Source: Deltaproteobacteria bacterium (GTDB taxonomy: Bacteria; Lernaellota; Lernaellaia; JACKCT01). Taken from it: a stretch of 64,000 nt of DNA. The notes beneath the pieces were generated by a model. It worked only from the letters and a program-made list of their open reading frames with translations, ran no database searches and was not told where the DNA came from. The position numbers and the translations under genes are program-made. Positions 9,163 through 19,468 of the stretch are shown in pieces (position 1 is the first letter of the stretch; the number at the start of each line of letters is the position of its first letter). The DNA lies in NCBI GenBank assembly GCA_027493875.1, contig JAOSJX010000012.1:416591-480590 (forward strand), in the 5' to 3' direction.

Positions 9163-9330
9163 TCGAGGACCTTTCACCTGCGATGGCGGGAACAAAAACG
9201 GGCCACGAGGCGGCCCAACGGCGCAACAATCTAGAATCAGGCCCCCGAAAAGTCAAACCGGAAACGGCGCGCGTCCGGGCCGCGGGACCGGGTTTCGGGG
9301 GAAGAAAAAAACCGCGTTATTTCGCGGCGC

Positions 9331-9360
9331 TTGACGCGTTTTCGAGGGCGCTTCTATACT
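9331..9360 (+). promoter_or_regulatory. Sigma70-type promoter for the DUF4388-DnaJ gene
   Basis: TTGACG (9331-9336), 18-bp spacer, TATACT (9355-9360). It is the best promoter match in the window. It lies 82 bp upstream of the ATG at 9443 in the divergent space between purM and that gene. Confidence 0.65.
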
Positions 9361-9442
9361 CATCCCGGCTCCTCAGACGAACCCCAAACGCAGCCCTTGA
9401 ACGGGCTCGACCGGTTAAGCCCGGGAGGCGTCCGCGCGCACC

Positions 9443-11719
9443 ATGAGTCACGCTCCCATCGGTATTTACATCGGCGATTTCGACGATCATTTGCCGATGC
9501 AGGTGCTTCTTTCGCTGGCGCGGGTCCACGAGACCGGGGCGCTGCTCGCGGCGCGCGACCGCGTCATCAAGCGGATTTTCTTTGACGACGGCGACATCGT
9601 TTTCGTCGAATCGAGTCTGGCGCGCGAATCGCTCTTCCGGCATTTGATCGAGGCGGGCGCGATCGAGGCGGGCGCGATCGAGGCGGGCCGCGTCGCGGAG
9701 GCGAGGCCGCCGATGGATCAGGCGTTCGACGCGTGGCTGGCGGCGGGCGGGTTCGTCGACGCCGAGGCGATTCGCGCGGCGTACGCGGAGATCGTCCGGC
9801 GGCGGCTCGGCGAGTTTCTTTCGTGGAGCGACGGGCAATTTGTTTTTCTGTTTGAAGAAAAGCCCGCGGAGGATTTGTCGTCCTATGCGGCGCCGGTGTC
9901 CGTGGTCGACTTTCTGTTCGCCGACGCAGGCCATGCACGTTATCCGTCCGTCACGAAGAAACTGATCGCGCGTCTCCCGGCGCCGCCGCTCGTGACGACG
10001 GCATCGGCCGCATCGTTGTCGGAACGGTGCCGGTTGGAGCCGTGGCAGCAGGCGTTTCTCTCCTCCTTCGACGGCGGCCGCACGGCGCTCGACGCGGTGT
10101 TCGCGCAGCCGGTGTCGCCGGACCGGACGGTGCCGTTTTTCTTTTTCGCCCACGCGTTCGGCGCCGTCGACGTTCCGGATGAATCGCCCGCCGCGGGCAA
10201 AGCCCCGGCGAAGATCGACGACGAGACGCAGGTCTTTGTCGACCGGCTGTTGCATGATGCGCCGGCGCTGATGGAAAAAATCCGTTTGAACTCCTGCGCG
10301 TCAACCGGTTGTATTTTACCGAAGAAGACGTGCGGCGCGGCTATTACACGCTGGCGCAGAATTACCACAAGAAGGACGTTCTCGAACGCATTCCGCCCGA
10401 GGCCAAGGCGATTTCGGCGCGGCTCTTCCACCACGCGAGCCGGGTCTTCGAGAATCTGGTTCGTTGGGTGAAGCTGCGGCAGACGCGGGCGTACGAGCAG
10501 ATCGCGCATCTCGCGGAAGACCGGCTCGGCCGCGAACGCACCGCGCCGCTCGCGGATTTGTCGTTTTTGAACGCGCGCGCCGCGGCGGCGTCCGGGGACG
10601 TCGAGCGGGCTTTTCCGGGGGCGCGCGACGCGTCGCGCCTGGACGTGGACGAGGCCGAGTATCGAACGCTGCTGGCCGAGATCGAATACGAACGCGAGGG
10701 CGGCGAGATCAAGGATTTGCGCCAATTCCTGTCGCGCCTCCAGCGATCGTTGAGCTTGGATACGCTTCATTTGGGCACGCATCTGGCGCTCTGGCGGTGC
10801 TATTTGCTGCTCGGGGAGGAATCGGCGGCGTATGACGCGGCGTCGCGCGCGGTTGAGATCGATCCGGCGTCCGACCCGGCGCGCGAGGCGTTGCTGCGTT
10901 CGTCGGTGCGGATCGCGGAGGAGCGGCGCAAGCGCCAGGAGGAGGCGGCCGTCGAGCGCGAGAAGCTCAAGGTGCTGAGCAATTTTGTGGACGGCGGCGA
11001 GGAGAAAAATCTGTACGAAATTCTCGGCGTGGACCGCGGCGCCAACGATTCGGATATCCGGCAGGCGTATTTTCAACTCGCGAAGGAATTTCACCCGGAC
11101 AAGCTCGGCCGCTTGAAAAAATCATCCGACCGCCGAGCGCGCGTTCGTGCTCATCAACGAGGCGTACGGCATACTATCGTCCGACTCCCGCAAGGCGCAG
11201 TACGACCGCGGTCTTCAGGCCCAGGCGACGCACAAGCAGGTCGAACAATACGAACGCGCGAAACAGACCAAGCAAAAACTCGCCAAGGCCGACGCGATGA
11301 TCCGCGACGGCGCCTTCGATCAAGCCGCCGCGCTTCTCAAAGAGATTCTGGACGCGAAACCGGATGACGTGGAAGCGAGGCTGCGTTTGGTGTGGGCTGA
11401 ATTTCTACGCGACGCGAAAGCCGCGCCGGACGAAGCGCGCCGCAAAGCGGAGGAAAAACTTCAATCGCTGACCCGCGAACGCGGCGGCGACGAACGGCCG
11501 CACTATTATCTCGGCCGCGTCGCCCTGCGGCTGGAGGATTACCGGCGCGCGCAAACGCATTTTCGGAAGGCGCACGAGATCAATCCGGACTCGGTCGAAA
11601 CCAACCGCGAATTGCGCCTGTTGTCCCAGCGGATGCAAAGCATTCCGGAGCCCGCGGCCGAAGCCGACGACGCGTCGAAGAAGGGTCTTCTCGGCGGACT
11701 GTTCGGGAAAAAGCGGTAA
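9443..11719 (+). CDS. DUF4388 (PATAN) - J-domain - TPR protein
   Basis: About 758 aa with frame breaks near 10285 and 11122 (A6 run). The N-terminal 130 residues are DUF4388-like (VLLSLARVHETGALLAARDRVIKRIFFDDGDIVFVES), a domain common in deltaproteobacterial signalling proteins. The middle is helical. A J-domain begins near residue 522 (KNLYEILGVDRGANDSDIRQ) with the HPD motif intact (KEFHPDKLG, about residue 550). It stimulates an Hsp70 partner. TPR-like helices follow to the C-terminus (DQAAALLKEILDAKPDDVEA; HYYLGRVALRLEDYRRAQTH), which ends in GLLGGLFGKKR. A short duplication gives AGAIEAGAIEAG at 9654-9690. It is a monocistronic cytosolic co-chaperone or adaptor; clients are unknown. Confidence 0.85.
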
Positions 11720-11755
11720 CCCGGCCGGCGCCGCCGTTTCGATGCGACGTTATCA

Positions 11756-13059
11756 TTATCCCTTATTTAACCGGTACAAAAGAATAAAGGTGGCGAGCGC
11801 CATCGTCACGGTTTGAATTTGCGGCAACGGATATCGGTATCGCCGTGGAAGCGGGTCGGCCTCCCGCCGCCGATGCCGTCGTTTGCGGGCCCATGCGGTG
11901 ACGAGTTCGACGGCGAGATGCCCTTTGGCGAGTCCGACGGCCATGATCGCTTGAACGTACGGAATCAGGCAAAAATAGAAACGATCGGAAAAGATCAGCT
12001 TTGATTGCGCGAGGATCAGCCAGTGCAGAAGTGGATAAGCCGCGATGCAGGCGACGGCTGTTCGATGCGCCCCTTTGAGGCGCACTAGATAGATCAGCAC
12101 GACGCCGAAAAGAATCCAGAACAACCACGGGAAATCCGCGCCCGGCGTTTGCCAAGCGTCGAGGCGGAATCGGTCGAACTGAAGAAAATCGAACCAAGTG
12201 AACATCGCTTTTCCGTCGGTTGTTTCGCCCAGCCGGAACGGGTCCATGTCGGTGCCGCTGTAGAAGAAGAAGGGGACGGCAAAACCCGCGAGAAAAACCA
12301 GCGCGCCGTAAGCACGTTTTTCCAGGTTTCCAACGCCGCGAAACACGGGATCGCGAGAACGAGCATCAGTACCGCGGCCGGTTTGTACAGAAAGAAAAAC
12401 GTCCCGCCCAAGATCAACCAGAGGTATTTGCGCCATACCGACGGGCGAGCAAACACCAGATAGTTCATGACGGCGAAAACCGCGGCCCCTTCCGGGTGGC
12501 TTCCCATGGTCAGCGAGGTTCCACGAATGTCGGGTCCCGACGCAAAGATATGGAGTATCGAAAAAATGAGAAAACATCCGCCGCCAAAATGCTTTTTGAG
12601 GAGAGCCGCCCAGCAGGCGTAAATGACGATCGCATAGCCGAGGCTCAGGAAGTAAATCGAGAATTCGGATTTTCCCAGGACGAGGGACAGGAGAAAAATC
12701 AGTAATTGATTGAGGACCACGACGCCGTGAATCTGGACGTTTATCGGCAGGGCGTTTCGCAACTCCCCGACCAAAAACGATCCGAAGTTGTTGCCGTCCC
12801 AGCGCGCCGCGGCATCGGTGAAATAAAAGATATCGTAACCGCTCAGGGTGTCCTTGACGTAGTCGAAGCCCAGCGCGGAATGGGAAAAGAAGTGAACGCG
12901 CGCCACGACCAGCAGGACAAGAGACGCCCCGAAAACAAAAACCCAGCGGGTTTCCACGAACGCGTCCACCTCGGCGAACATTCCGGCACGGTTCGCGGCC
13001 CGAAGCCAACGCCGGCCTGGGTGCCATGTATCGACAAACTTGCTCGACATCGGCGTCAC
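11756..13059 (-). CDS. Polytopic membrane protein, possible GT-C type
   Basis: About 434 aa with one frame break between 12297 and 12325. It has eight or more predicted membrane segments (WVFVFGASLVLLVVARVHFF, LLIFLLSLVLGKSEFSIYFL, YLWLILGGTFFFLYKP, LVFLAGFAVPFFFYSG, FILLYRLNKG). A periplasmic loop contains GFDYVKDTLSGYDIFYFTDA, where acidic residues after the first TM recall GT-C glycosyltransferases, but no family signature is clear. The start is uncertain (GTG at 13059 or ATG nine bases in). It stands alone between the DnaJ gene (convergent) and the sulfatase operon. Confidence 0.6.
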
Positions 13060-13093
13060 GGACGGGGTGTGAAGCGTCGATGAGCGTTATTTC

Positions 13094-15506
13094 TCACTGC
13101 ACGTATCCCCATTGCTTGAGGAGCGCGTGAACGGCGCGGTCCATGCCGCCTTTTTCGGGGGCGGCGGCGATCCAGCGGTCGAGCGTCATGACGGCGAGGT
13201 AGGGGCGCGGGGTGCCGTCAGGGTCGGGCGGGATGAGGTCGACGGGTTGCGCATTTTCGATCGCCGCGCGCTCAAAACATAACCGCCGTCTCCCGGCGGC
13301 ATGCGGAACGCGGGACCGAAGCGCAGTTTGTCGCGCGAGAGCATTTCACCCTTTAAGAAAATTTCGACGCGCAGCGTTTCCGCGAATTCATCCGGAAAGA
13401 TCGCGACGCGGGTTTCTTCGCTCATCGTCAAACCGATGACCGCGTCGGCGTCCGGTTTCAGCAATCCGCCGGGAATGGCGGCGGCTTCCGCCGCGCCGAC
13501 GATACGGATCTGGTCCGCCTTGCCCGCGGGAACGGTCAGGGCAACGACGCGCTCGAACGTTTTCACTTCCTGTTCGTAAATACGGCGCATGCGCAGGGCG
13601 GTGTCAGGATCGTCGTTGATAAGATTTTTCGTTTCGAGCGGATCTTGAGTGAGGTCGAAGAGCTCCTCCCGGACGGCATCAAGACGCCATTCGCGGCCGA
13701 CGCGCGTCAGCCGGCGCGGTTCTTCCCAACGGATGTACTTATAGAGATTGGCAAAGCGAACGGACGCGCAAGACTTTCCGTGCGACACGGCGACTTCGTC
13801 TTCGGACGTGGTTCCGCGTCCCAGCAGATCGGCGGCGAATTCGCCGTAGGCAATGGTGGCGGGCGGCGTGATGTCCGCGAGCGTCAGCAGCGTTGAAAGA
13901 AAATTCGTGGACGAGCGCTGGCCGGTGACGCGCGTTTCCGGCGCGATGCCGGGGCCGCGGACGAGCAGCGGAACGTGAAGTTCCTCGTCGTAAAGCGTCT
14001 GGCCGTGAAAATACTGCGCGCGGCGCAGGCGGCCGGGCCCGTCGGGCGTGCGGATTTCGTGCGCGAGTTCATTGACCTGACCGTGGTCCGCGGTGAAGGC
14101 GACGGTCGCTGTTTTGCCCCATCCAACGGCGCTCAGCATTTCCTGAAAACGGCCGAACGTGAAATCGGCGAGGGCGAGGCTGGCAAGGTAGCGCCACTGG
14201 CCGTATTCCTCGCGGTTTTTCCAGGCGGGTTTCGCCGCGCGGCGGAAGCGCCGCGGTGGGACGTCCGCGGGGTTGGGCGCATTCTGATGAATGTAGAGGA
14301 AGACTTGTTCGTCGCGATGTCGCTCCAGCGTGCGCGCGGTGAACTGCTCGACGTCCATGGTGGAGAGGTCGGCGCGCATGGTCTGCGTGAGGGCGTCGAA
14401 GCCGAGATCGACACTGATGCGTTCGCCGGGAAGGACGAAGATATTGTTGACGACGGCAATGGTGCGATAGCCCGCGCCGCGGAACAGAACGGGCGCGGTT
14501 TCCGGGCCGTCGGCTTCGAACATGGCGCGGACGGTTTCGTGCAATTTGCGCCGGGAGGGTTGCGTGGGGAGACGGAGTTCCGGCACTTGTTTTCCGGTGA
14601 AGAGCGTCATGATCCCCGGCCGCGACCAGTTGGCGGCCTCGATGAAGGTTTCGACGGTTGCCCCCGCGCGGCGAAGGCGTCGATGTTCGGCGTGATCCCG
14701 GCGCCGTTGCCGTAGGCGCCGAGGTAGCGGGTGTTGCACCCGTCGGCGATGTAAACGATGACGGGATGCGCGGGTCCGGACCGGCGTTCAAGAACCGCCG
14801 GGGCGCCGAGAAACGCCTGCGCGGGTTGGTCCGATTCCGCGGAGAGTTCGAGCACGACGTCGGTATCCCGCCATGCGGACAAGTCCGCTTCGAAAGGAAG
14901 CCACCGTTCGTCCCGTGGTTCGAGAGCGATGTTCCAACGGCGATAAACGTTCTCATAGAACCAGCCGCTTTCGTCATACGGAAACGGCGGGAGCGGATTG
15001 ACCGTCAGCGACGCGGCCTCGTTGCCGTTCACGCGGCACACGAAACGCACGGGGCCGGTCGCGCCGGGGAGCAGACCGACGTCGGCTCGCAGGGCGCCGC
15101 CGGTTGGGACGTGAATTCGGTAGGTAACCGACGCGGGCGCGGGGAGATGAATCGCGCGGCGTGCGTCGCGATAGTTGGACGAACTTCCGAGCGTGACGAG
15201 CCGGGCGAGGGGATGCGGCGTGCGCGGGTCGGGGCGCGCGTCGGCGCGACCGGCGAGTTGTTGCGCGGCCTCGGCGAGTTTCGGCGTGGAGAATTCGACG
15301 TCCGGTAACGCGCCGACCAAATCAACGGCGACGGCGTAATGATAATCCGTCGACGCGGGCCCGTTTGCTTTTGCGATCGCGACGGGGTCGGGAAAGCGCT
15401 CGACGCGGGGGAGGACAAATCCGAATTGCCAAATGAGCGAGAGCGCGCCGATGACGACGGCAACGGCGACAATGACGACGGCGCTGATTTTCAGATGCCG
15501 CTTCAC
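13094..15506 (-). CDS. Membrane-anchored sulfatase-superfamily protein with Ser nucleophile position
   Basis: About 804 aa. A GTG start overlaps the stop of the upstream gene (GTGA). An N-terminal signal anchor (VVIVAVAVVIGALSLIW) is followed by about 200 residues of a beta-rich extension, then a sulfatase/alkaline-phosphatase fold: VIVYIADGCNTRYLGAYGNG, NWSRPGIMTLFTGKQ, TVAFTADHGQVNELAHE and HVPLLVRGPGI. The nucleophile site reads S-R-P-G-I instead of C/S-x-P/A-x-R. Ser and Pro fit but the Arg is absent, so classical formylglycine chemistry is doubtful. Frame breaks lie near 14655 and 13275; past the second the C-terminus reads ERAAIENAQPVDLIPPD...LLKQWGYVQ. It likely acts on a periplasmic sulfate or phosphate ester. 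Confidence 0.8.
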
Positions 15507-17531
15507 GGTCTCGCCTCCGCCACCATCTCATCATGCGCGCGGAGCACTTCCGCCAGCTCGGCGACTTTGTCGGGGCGCCCGGCCGCGAGATCGTTTCCGG
15601 CATTCCGGATCGGCGTCCAGGTCGTAGAGTTCGAAGGCGTCGCCTTCGACAAGCGGCATGCGAATGAGTTTCCAATCGTCCAGGATCACGGCCTGATGCT
15701 TGGCGGCGTTCGTCAGCGCGGCCCACTGTTTTTGAAGAACGATTTCATGATTGTCTTCCGGGTCGACCTCGAGAATGGCGGTGACGTCCGGGTAAGGGAG
15801 GCGGCGCTGCTGATAAAATCCGTTTCCTTCCAACGCGTACCACAGGCCGGTTTCGATGAAGACGGGCCGGTCGCCGGATTCCGTTCCGTCGATGAGCGGC
15901 GCGAGGCTTTGCCCTTCGGGCGCGCGCAACGGCATGCCGGCGTACCAAGCGACCGTCGGCGCGAGATCGATCATGGGGATGCGCGCGTCGATACGGCGTC
16001 CGCGCGGGATATTCGGGCCGGCGACGACGAGCGCGGTTTTCGGCGAGTACTCGCTGCGAAGCTGCTCGCCGTGGATGACGGGAATGTCCGGCGATTCGTA
16101 GAGGTCCTCGCCGTGGTCGCCGAAGAGAAACACAATCGTGTTGTCCGCGAGCCCGCGGCGTTCGAGCTCGTCCAACAGGCGGCCGACCTGCTCGTCCACC
16201 GCGCGCAGCGCGCCGTCGTAGAGATCGCCGACCTGACGCTCATCGCTCGCGGTTGTCGTCTCCTTGCGGCCGACGATCGTGTATTTGTGATAGCGGTGCG
16301 GCCCGCGGTAGGAAAGGTCGGCGTAGCGTTTGTAATAGGGGTACGGTGAGGCGAAGGGGAAATGCGTCGTGGAGTAGAAGACCGTCAGAAAAAAAGGGCT
16401 CGGTCTTACGTAGGTCGTCGATCGTGGATAACGCCTCCGCCGTCAGCATCGCGGGATTCGCGTTGTTGGCGAACTCCCAGAGGATGGGGGAGGACGCGGC
16501 GGCCGACGCGGTTGTCGATGTAGGGGAAGAGGTGCGTCATCATCTCCGCGAGGCGGAGTTGCGCCAGCGTGAGAATGGTGAAGTCGGGCGCTTTGACGCT
16601 CTGAAAGCCGAGGTCGACGCGGGGGAAGATGTCGCCCGCGTAATCGGCGACGACGGCGGTGGCGTAACCGGAGCGCGCGAGCCACGAAGGCACCGGCTCC
16701 GGGAGAAAAGCGCGGTCTTCGAAGACCGGGAACATACTCCGCACGCCGTGCAGGGGGGCGTGGCGCCGGTAAGAATCGACACCCAGGACGGAAAGGTGCG
16801 CGGGATCGCGGCGTAGGCGTTGGTGAAAATCGTGCCGCGCGCGATGAGGTTGTCGATGTTCGGCGTGGTGTCGCGCGCGTAGCCGTTCGCCGTGATCCGG
16901 TCCGGAACGCAGCGAGTCGATCCCGATCAGCAGAATGTTCGGGCGTTCCATTTCATGGTGGCCGTCGCGCGGTTCGGCATGGAATAAACCGCCGCGGAGA
17001 CGCCGGCGATCAGAACGGCGGCGGCCACGCGCCGCGGCGTAAAAACGCTTCGACCGCGCCAAACGGCGAGGAGCGCGGCGGCGGCGAGTAAGGCGACAGG
17101 CCACACCGGGGACAGGTTGTCAGTGAGGAAAATCTGCGTGGACGCGTGCGCACCGCCTTTTGCGAGCCAGAACTCCGCGTAGAGCGCCGGCGTGAGAACG
17201 ATCTGACGCAAGTAAAAAAGCGCGTGCAGTCCGGCAACGATCGCGGTGACGGCCCAGGCGCGGCGCGCGATCAATCCCGCCCAGAGACCGAGCAGAAATC
17301 CGACGAGAAGATGCAGCGCGGCGATGCGCAGCGCGAAGAGCGTGATTTCCAGGGGAAGGTGTTTTTGAGGATGTCGATGACGATCTTGAGGCGATCATCG
17401 GCGACCCCGAGCACGGAAAATCCGCCGTGAAAAAGAAGCGAAAAGGCGAAAAGCGCCAGAAACACGCCAGCGCCGATGAATCCGGAGCGGAAGAGGCGCC
17501 TTCGTTCCGGCTGAGTAATCGTTTTGTTCAT
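15503..17531 (-). CDS. Membrane-embedded sulfatase-superfamily protein with Thr nucleophile position
   Basis: About 676 aa. The N-terminal third is a membrane domain of four or five TM helices (SGFIGAGVFLALFAFSLLF, AWAVTAIVAGLHALFYL, VWPVALLAAAALLAVW). It is followed by a sulfatase-type domain: RPNILLIGIDSLR, NIDNLIARGTIFTNAYA, RTFPSWVSILTGATPP, NTIVFLFGDHGEDLYES, MIDLAPTVAWYAGMP. Thr occupies the nucleophile position (T-F-P-S-W), as in phosphoethanolamine and phosphoglycerol transferases of the same superfamily. At least seven frame breaks (17350, 16945, 16905, 16755, 16485, 16395, 15610) make this the most damaged gene. It could be a true pseudogene, but the translation stays family-like throughout. 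First gene of a two-gene operon. Confidence 0.7.
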
Positions 17532-18230
17532 GCCCCGCGTGCATAACAATGGGGAATGGGCGACGGTGTCAAGCGAGAAGGTACGAGGTGCGAGGGACGA
17601 GGTGCGAGGTACGAGGTGCGAAAGGAGAGAACGGGTGACGGTGGCGCGGATGAGCATCGGGTTCGCGTTTCGGAGTTTATTCAACGCAGAGGCCGCAGAG
17701 ATCGCAGAGGGGGAAAGCCTGGGAACGCCGAACCCGAGCGGAACGTCACGCCGCAGGCGTGGCTCGGCATCGTCACGCTTTGACGAACACTGGGTTTTCA
17801 CCGCCAAGGACGCGAAGGACGCAATGCAGGGAGGTTGTTCAACGCAGCCGCCGCCGCGCCGAAGTGGCGCTTTGGCGTGCCACGTAGGCGGGAGGTCGCG
17901 GAGACCGCAGAGATTCAACAGCGCCGCAAGTCGGAATGCGTTCGCGAAACGCGGATCGGAGCCCGCCGCAGGCGGGCGTGGCGGTGAGATTTCTCGTCAC
18001 TTGTCCGCCTTTTTTAATCCGGCCGTGACACGAGAGAATTTTTATGACCGGCGAGTTGAGAGGGGTGAAAAACGTGCGCGAAGAAATAAGTATGGTGCCC
18101 AAAATTTCCCCCCAAATTTTCAAATTTCTCACATTAACATTGGAGAAGGGGCGGCGGTGCTAAGCAACGCTCAGAGGAGGGACGAGGCGCGGAATGAGAG
18201 AGCAGACGACCGTAGCGCGGGCGTGTCGTA
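17532..18230. other. Repeat-rich intergenic region, no gene
   Basis: Holds reiterated GAGGTGCGAGG/ACGAGGTGCGA units (about 17580-17625), a CGCAGAGG-type repeat (17684-17714), a dispersed repeat shared with 6532-6620 (17718-17768), a related AAGGACGCGAAGGACGCAA stretch (17800-17824) and CGCCGAAGTGGCG-type palindromes near 17855. It marks the boundary between the GC-rich sulfatase operon and the AT-richer module to its right. No coding frame is convincing. Confidence 0.75.
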
Positions 18231-19157
18231 TCAGTTTTCGAGAAAGAAGTTGCAGATTTTTAGTCTACCGCAAACTGTCGATATCCCGAGGTGCCACTGC
18301 GTGCGAGAAAAATAACCTGAAAGCTTTCGCGTTGGTATAGATAATGCTCTATGCCCATTAATAAAGGATGAAACGAAATCGTTGTCAATTAGAATCTGAA
18401 CGTCGTATTTCCGAATGTTAAGTGGATAACTGCGTTCAGCTAGATGATCGATGACGCCTTTTTTCAGGGCGTCTAAACGTAGCATGCCGCCTTCCCAGGG
18501 TAGATAAATCAATAAATGGTCTCCGTTATTATAGTTATCTTGATAGGAGCGCGAGAAAAGAGCGATCCGTAGGTCGAGTTTCCCCGATTTAGGGAATTCT
18601 GCTGCGAATCTGATCGACAAATTTGAGCCTGCACGGATAGCATCGCGACGCCAAATGTAATGAGCAATCGGGCTGCTCTCGTCGTCATCAATTTCAATGA
18701 CATCACCTGAAGTCAGCCAATTCCCTTGGGCCGGCACCCAGTTACTTTCGATTTTGCCGATATTTTCCTGTGGAAAAGGTGCCGAGCTAGTAGAAGCACT
18801 CTCGGAATCATACCAATATTTTCGCTCAACGTGGTCTAAGTCCGAAATGAGATCTTTCCGGTTCGCGCCGGAAAGATACAGCGCAAACAAACCGGAGGCT
18901 ATCGCAAAAATAAGCAGCACAACTCCAGCAATAGTAAAGCCAATTGCAGGTTTGCTGCTTTGCCACGCGATTGAAAACAAAGTAAAGGAAAGAGCAGATG
19001 ACAAGCTGGAAATGGTAGCTAAAATTGGAGAAATAAAATTATTTCTCTCGACCTTGACGCGTAAATGTTTCCAATCTACGAAAGGCATGGATATGCACTC
19101 TAGAGGTTCCAGTTTCTTTACAACAAATTCCTGGGTGATTTTTAGGTTTTCGGGCAT
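18231..19157 (-). CDS. Two-TM protein with lectin-like C-terminal domain, AT-rich
   Basis: 308 aa, no frame break. After a cytoplasmic N-terminus of about 45 residues come two TM helices (ATISSLSSALSFTLFSIAW; AIGFTIAGVVLLIFAIASGL) and a short helical stretch (DLISDLDHVERKYWYDSES). A C-terminal beta domain of about 170 residues ends in DVQILIDNDFVSSFINGHRA and GYFSRTQWHLGISTVCGRLK. That strand pattern recalls LamG/concanavalin-like domains. I do not recognise the family. Base composition is clearly lower in G+C than the neighbours. Its ATG overlaps the stop of the zinc-ribbon gene by one base, so they form an operon. Probably acquired horizontally; function unknown. Confidence 0.75.
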   Translation of the reverse strand: MPENLKITQEFVVKKLEPLECISMPFVDWKHLRVKVERNNFISPILATISSLSSALSFTLFSIAWQSSKPAIGFTIAGVVLLIFAIASGLFALYLSGANRKDLISDLDHVERKYWYDSESASTSSAPFPQENIGKIESNWVPAQGNWLTSGDVIEIDDDESSPIAHYIWRRDAIRAGSNLSIRFAAEFPKSGKLDLRIALFSRSYQDNYNNGDHLLIYLPWEGGMLRLDALKKGVIDHLAERSYPLNIRKYDVQILIDNDFVSSFINGHRALSIPTRKLSGYFSRTQWHLGISTVCGRLKICNFFLEN

Positions 19158-19444
19158 TATTTAACGTCTTTATCGTTATCTAAAATTCCAAGTTTAATGG
19201 CATTCATTGCCATTGAATAGCCGCAGCGATCGCAAAGCACGAAAATTGTAGGATATATTTGAACGCGAGTCGAAAATCCACTTCCCGCAAATTCACGCGT
19301 TTCAAAAACGGTATCAGTAGTTTCCCAGCTCGAGTTCGCGCAAACCGGGCATTTTCGAGGTTGCGGCCATAGGTCATCGAGTTTTCGGAGGAGGTTTTCC
19401 TGCTGTTGCTTATCCAACTTCATGTTCAGTTCCGTGATTTCCAA
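19157..19444 (-). CDS. Small zinc-ribbon protein
   Basis: 95 aa. Two cysteine pairs (KCPVCANSSW near residue 33 and LCDRCGYS near residue 75) form a treble-clef or zinc-ribbon site. They are separated by a beta hairpin region (FETREFAGSGFSTRVQIYPT). The N-terminus is helical and charged (LDKQQQENLLRKLDDL). It is the first gene of a two-gene AT-rich operon with the membrane protein downstream, and its start codon lies only 24 bp from the end of an IS630-type element. Partner or regulator of the membrane protein by inference only. Confidence 0.7.
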   Translation of the reverse strand: MEITELNMKLDKQQQENLLRKLDDLWPQPRKCPVCANSSWETTDTVFETREFAGSGFSTRVQIYPTIFVLCDRCGYSMAMNAIKLGILDNDKDVK

Positions 19445-19468
19445 GAGCCTGTGAAAGATCGTGATCTA

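Noticed and set aside
9361..9442. tRNA-like sequence in the leader of the DnaJ gene (AACGGGCTCGACCGG...)
   Set aside because: No consistent acceptor, D and T arms can be drawn; no CCA end.
15503..17531. Calling the seven-fold broken sulfatase gene a pseudogene
   Set aside because: The break density, although highest here, follows the window-wide indel pattern, and every segment still reads as family sequence; left as a CDS with reduced confidence.
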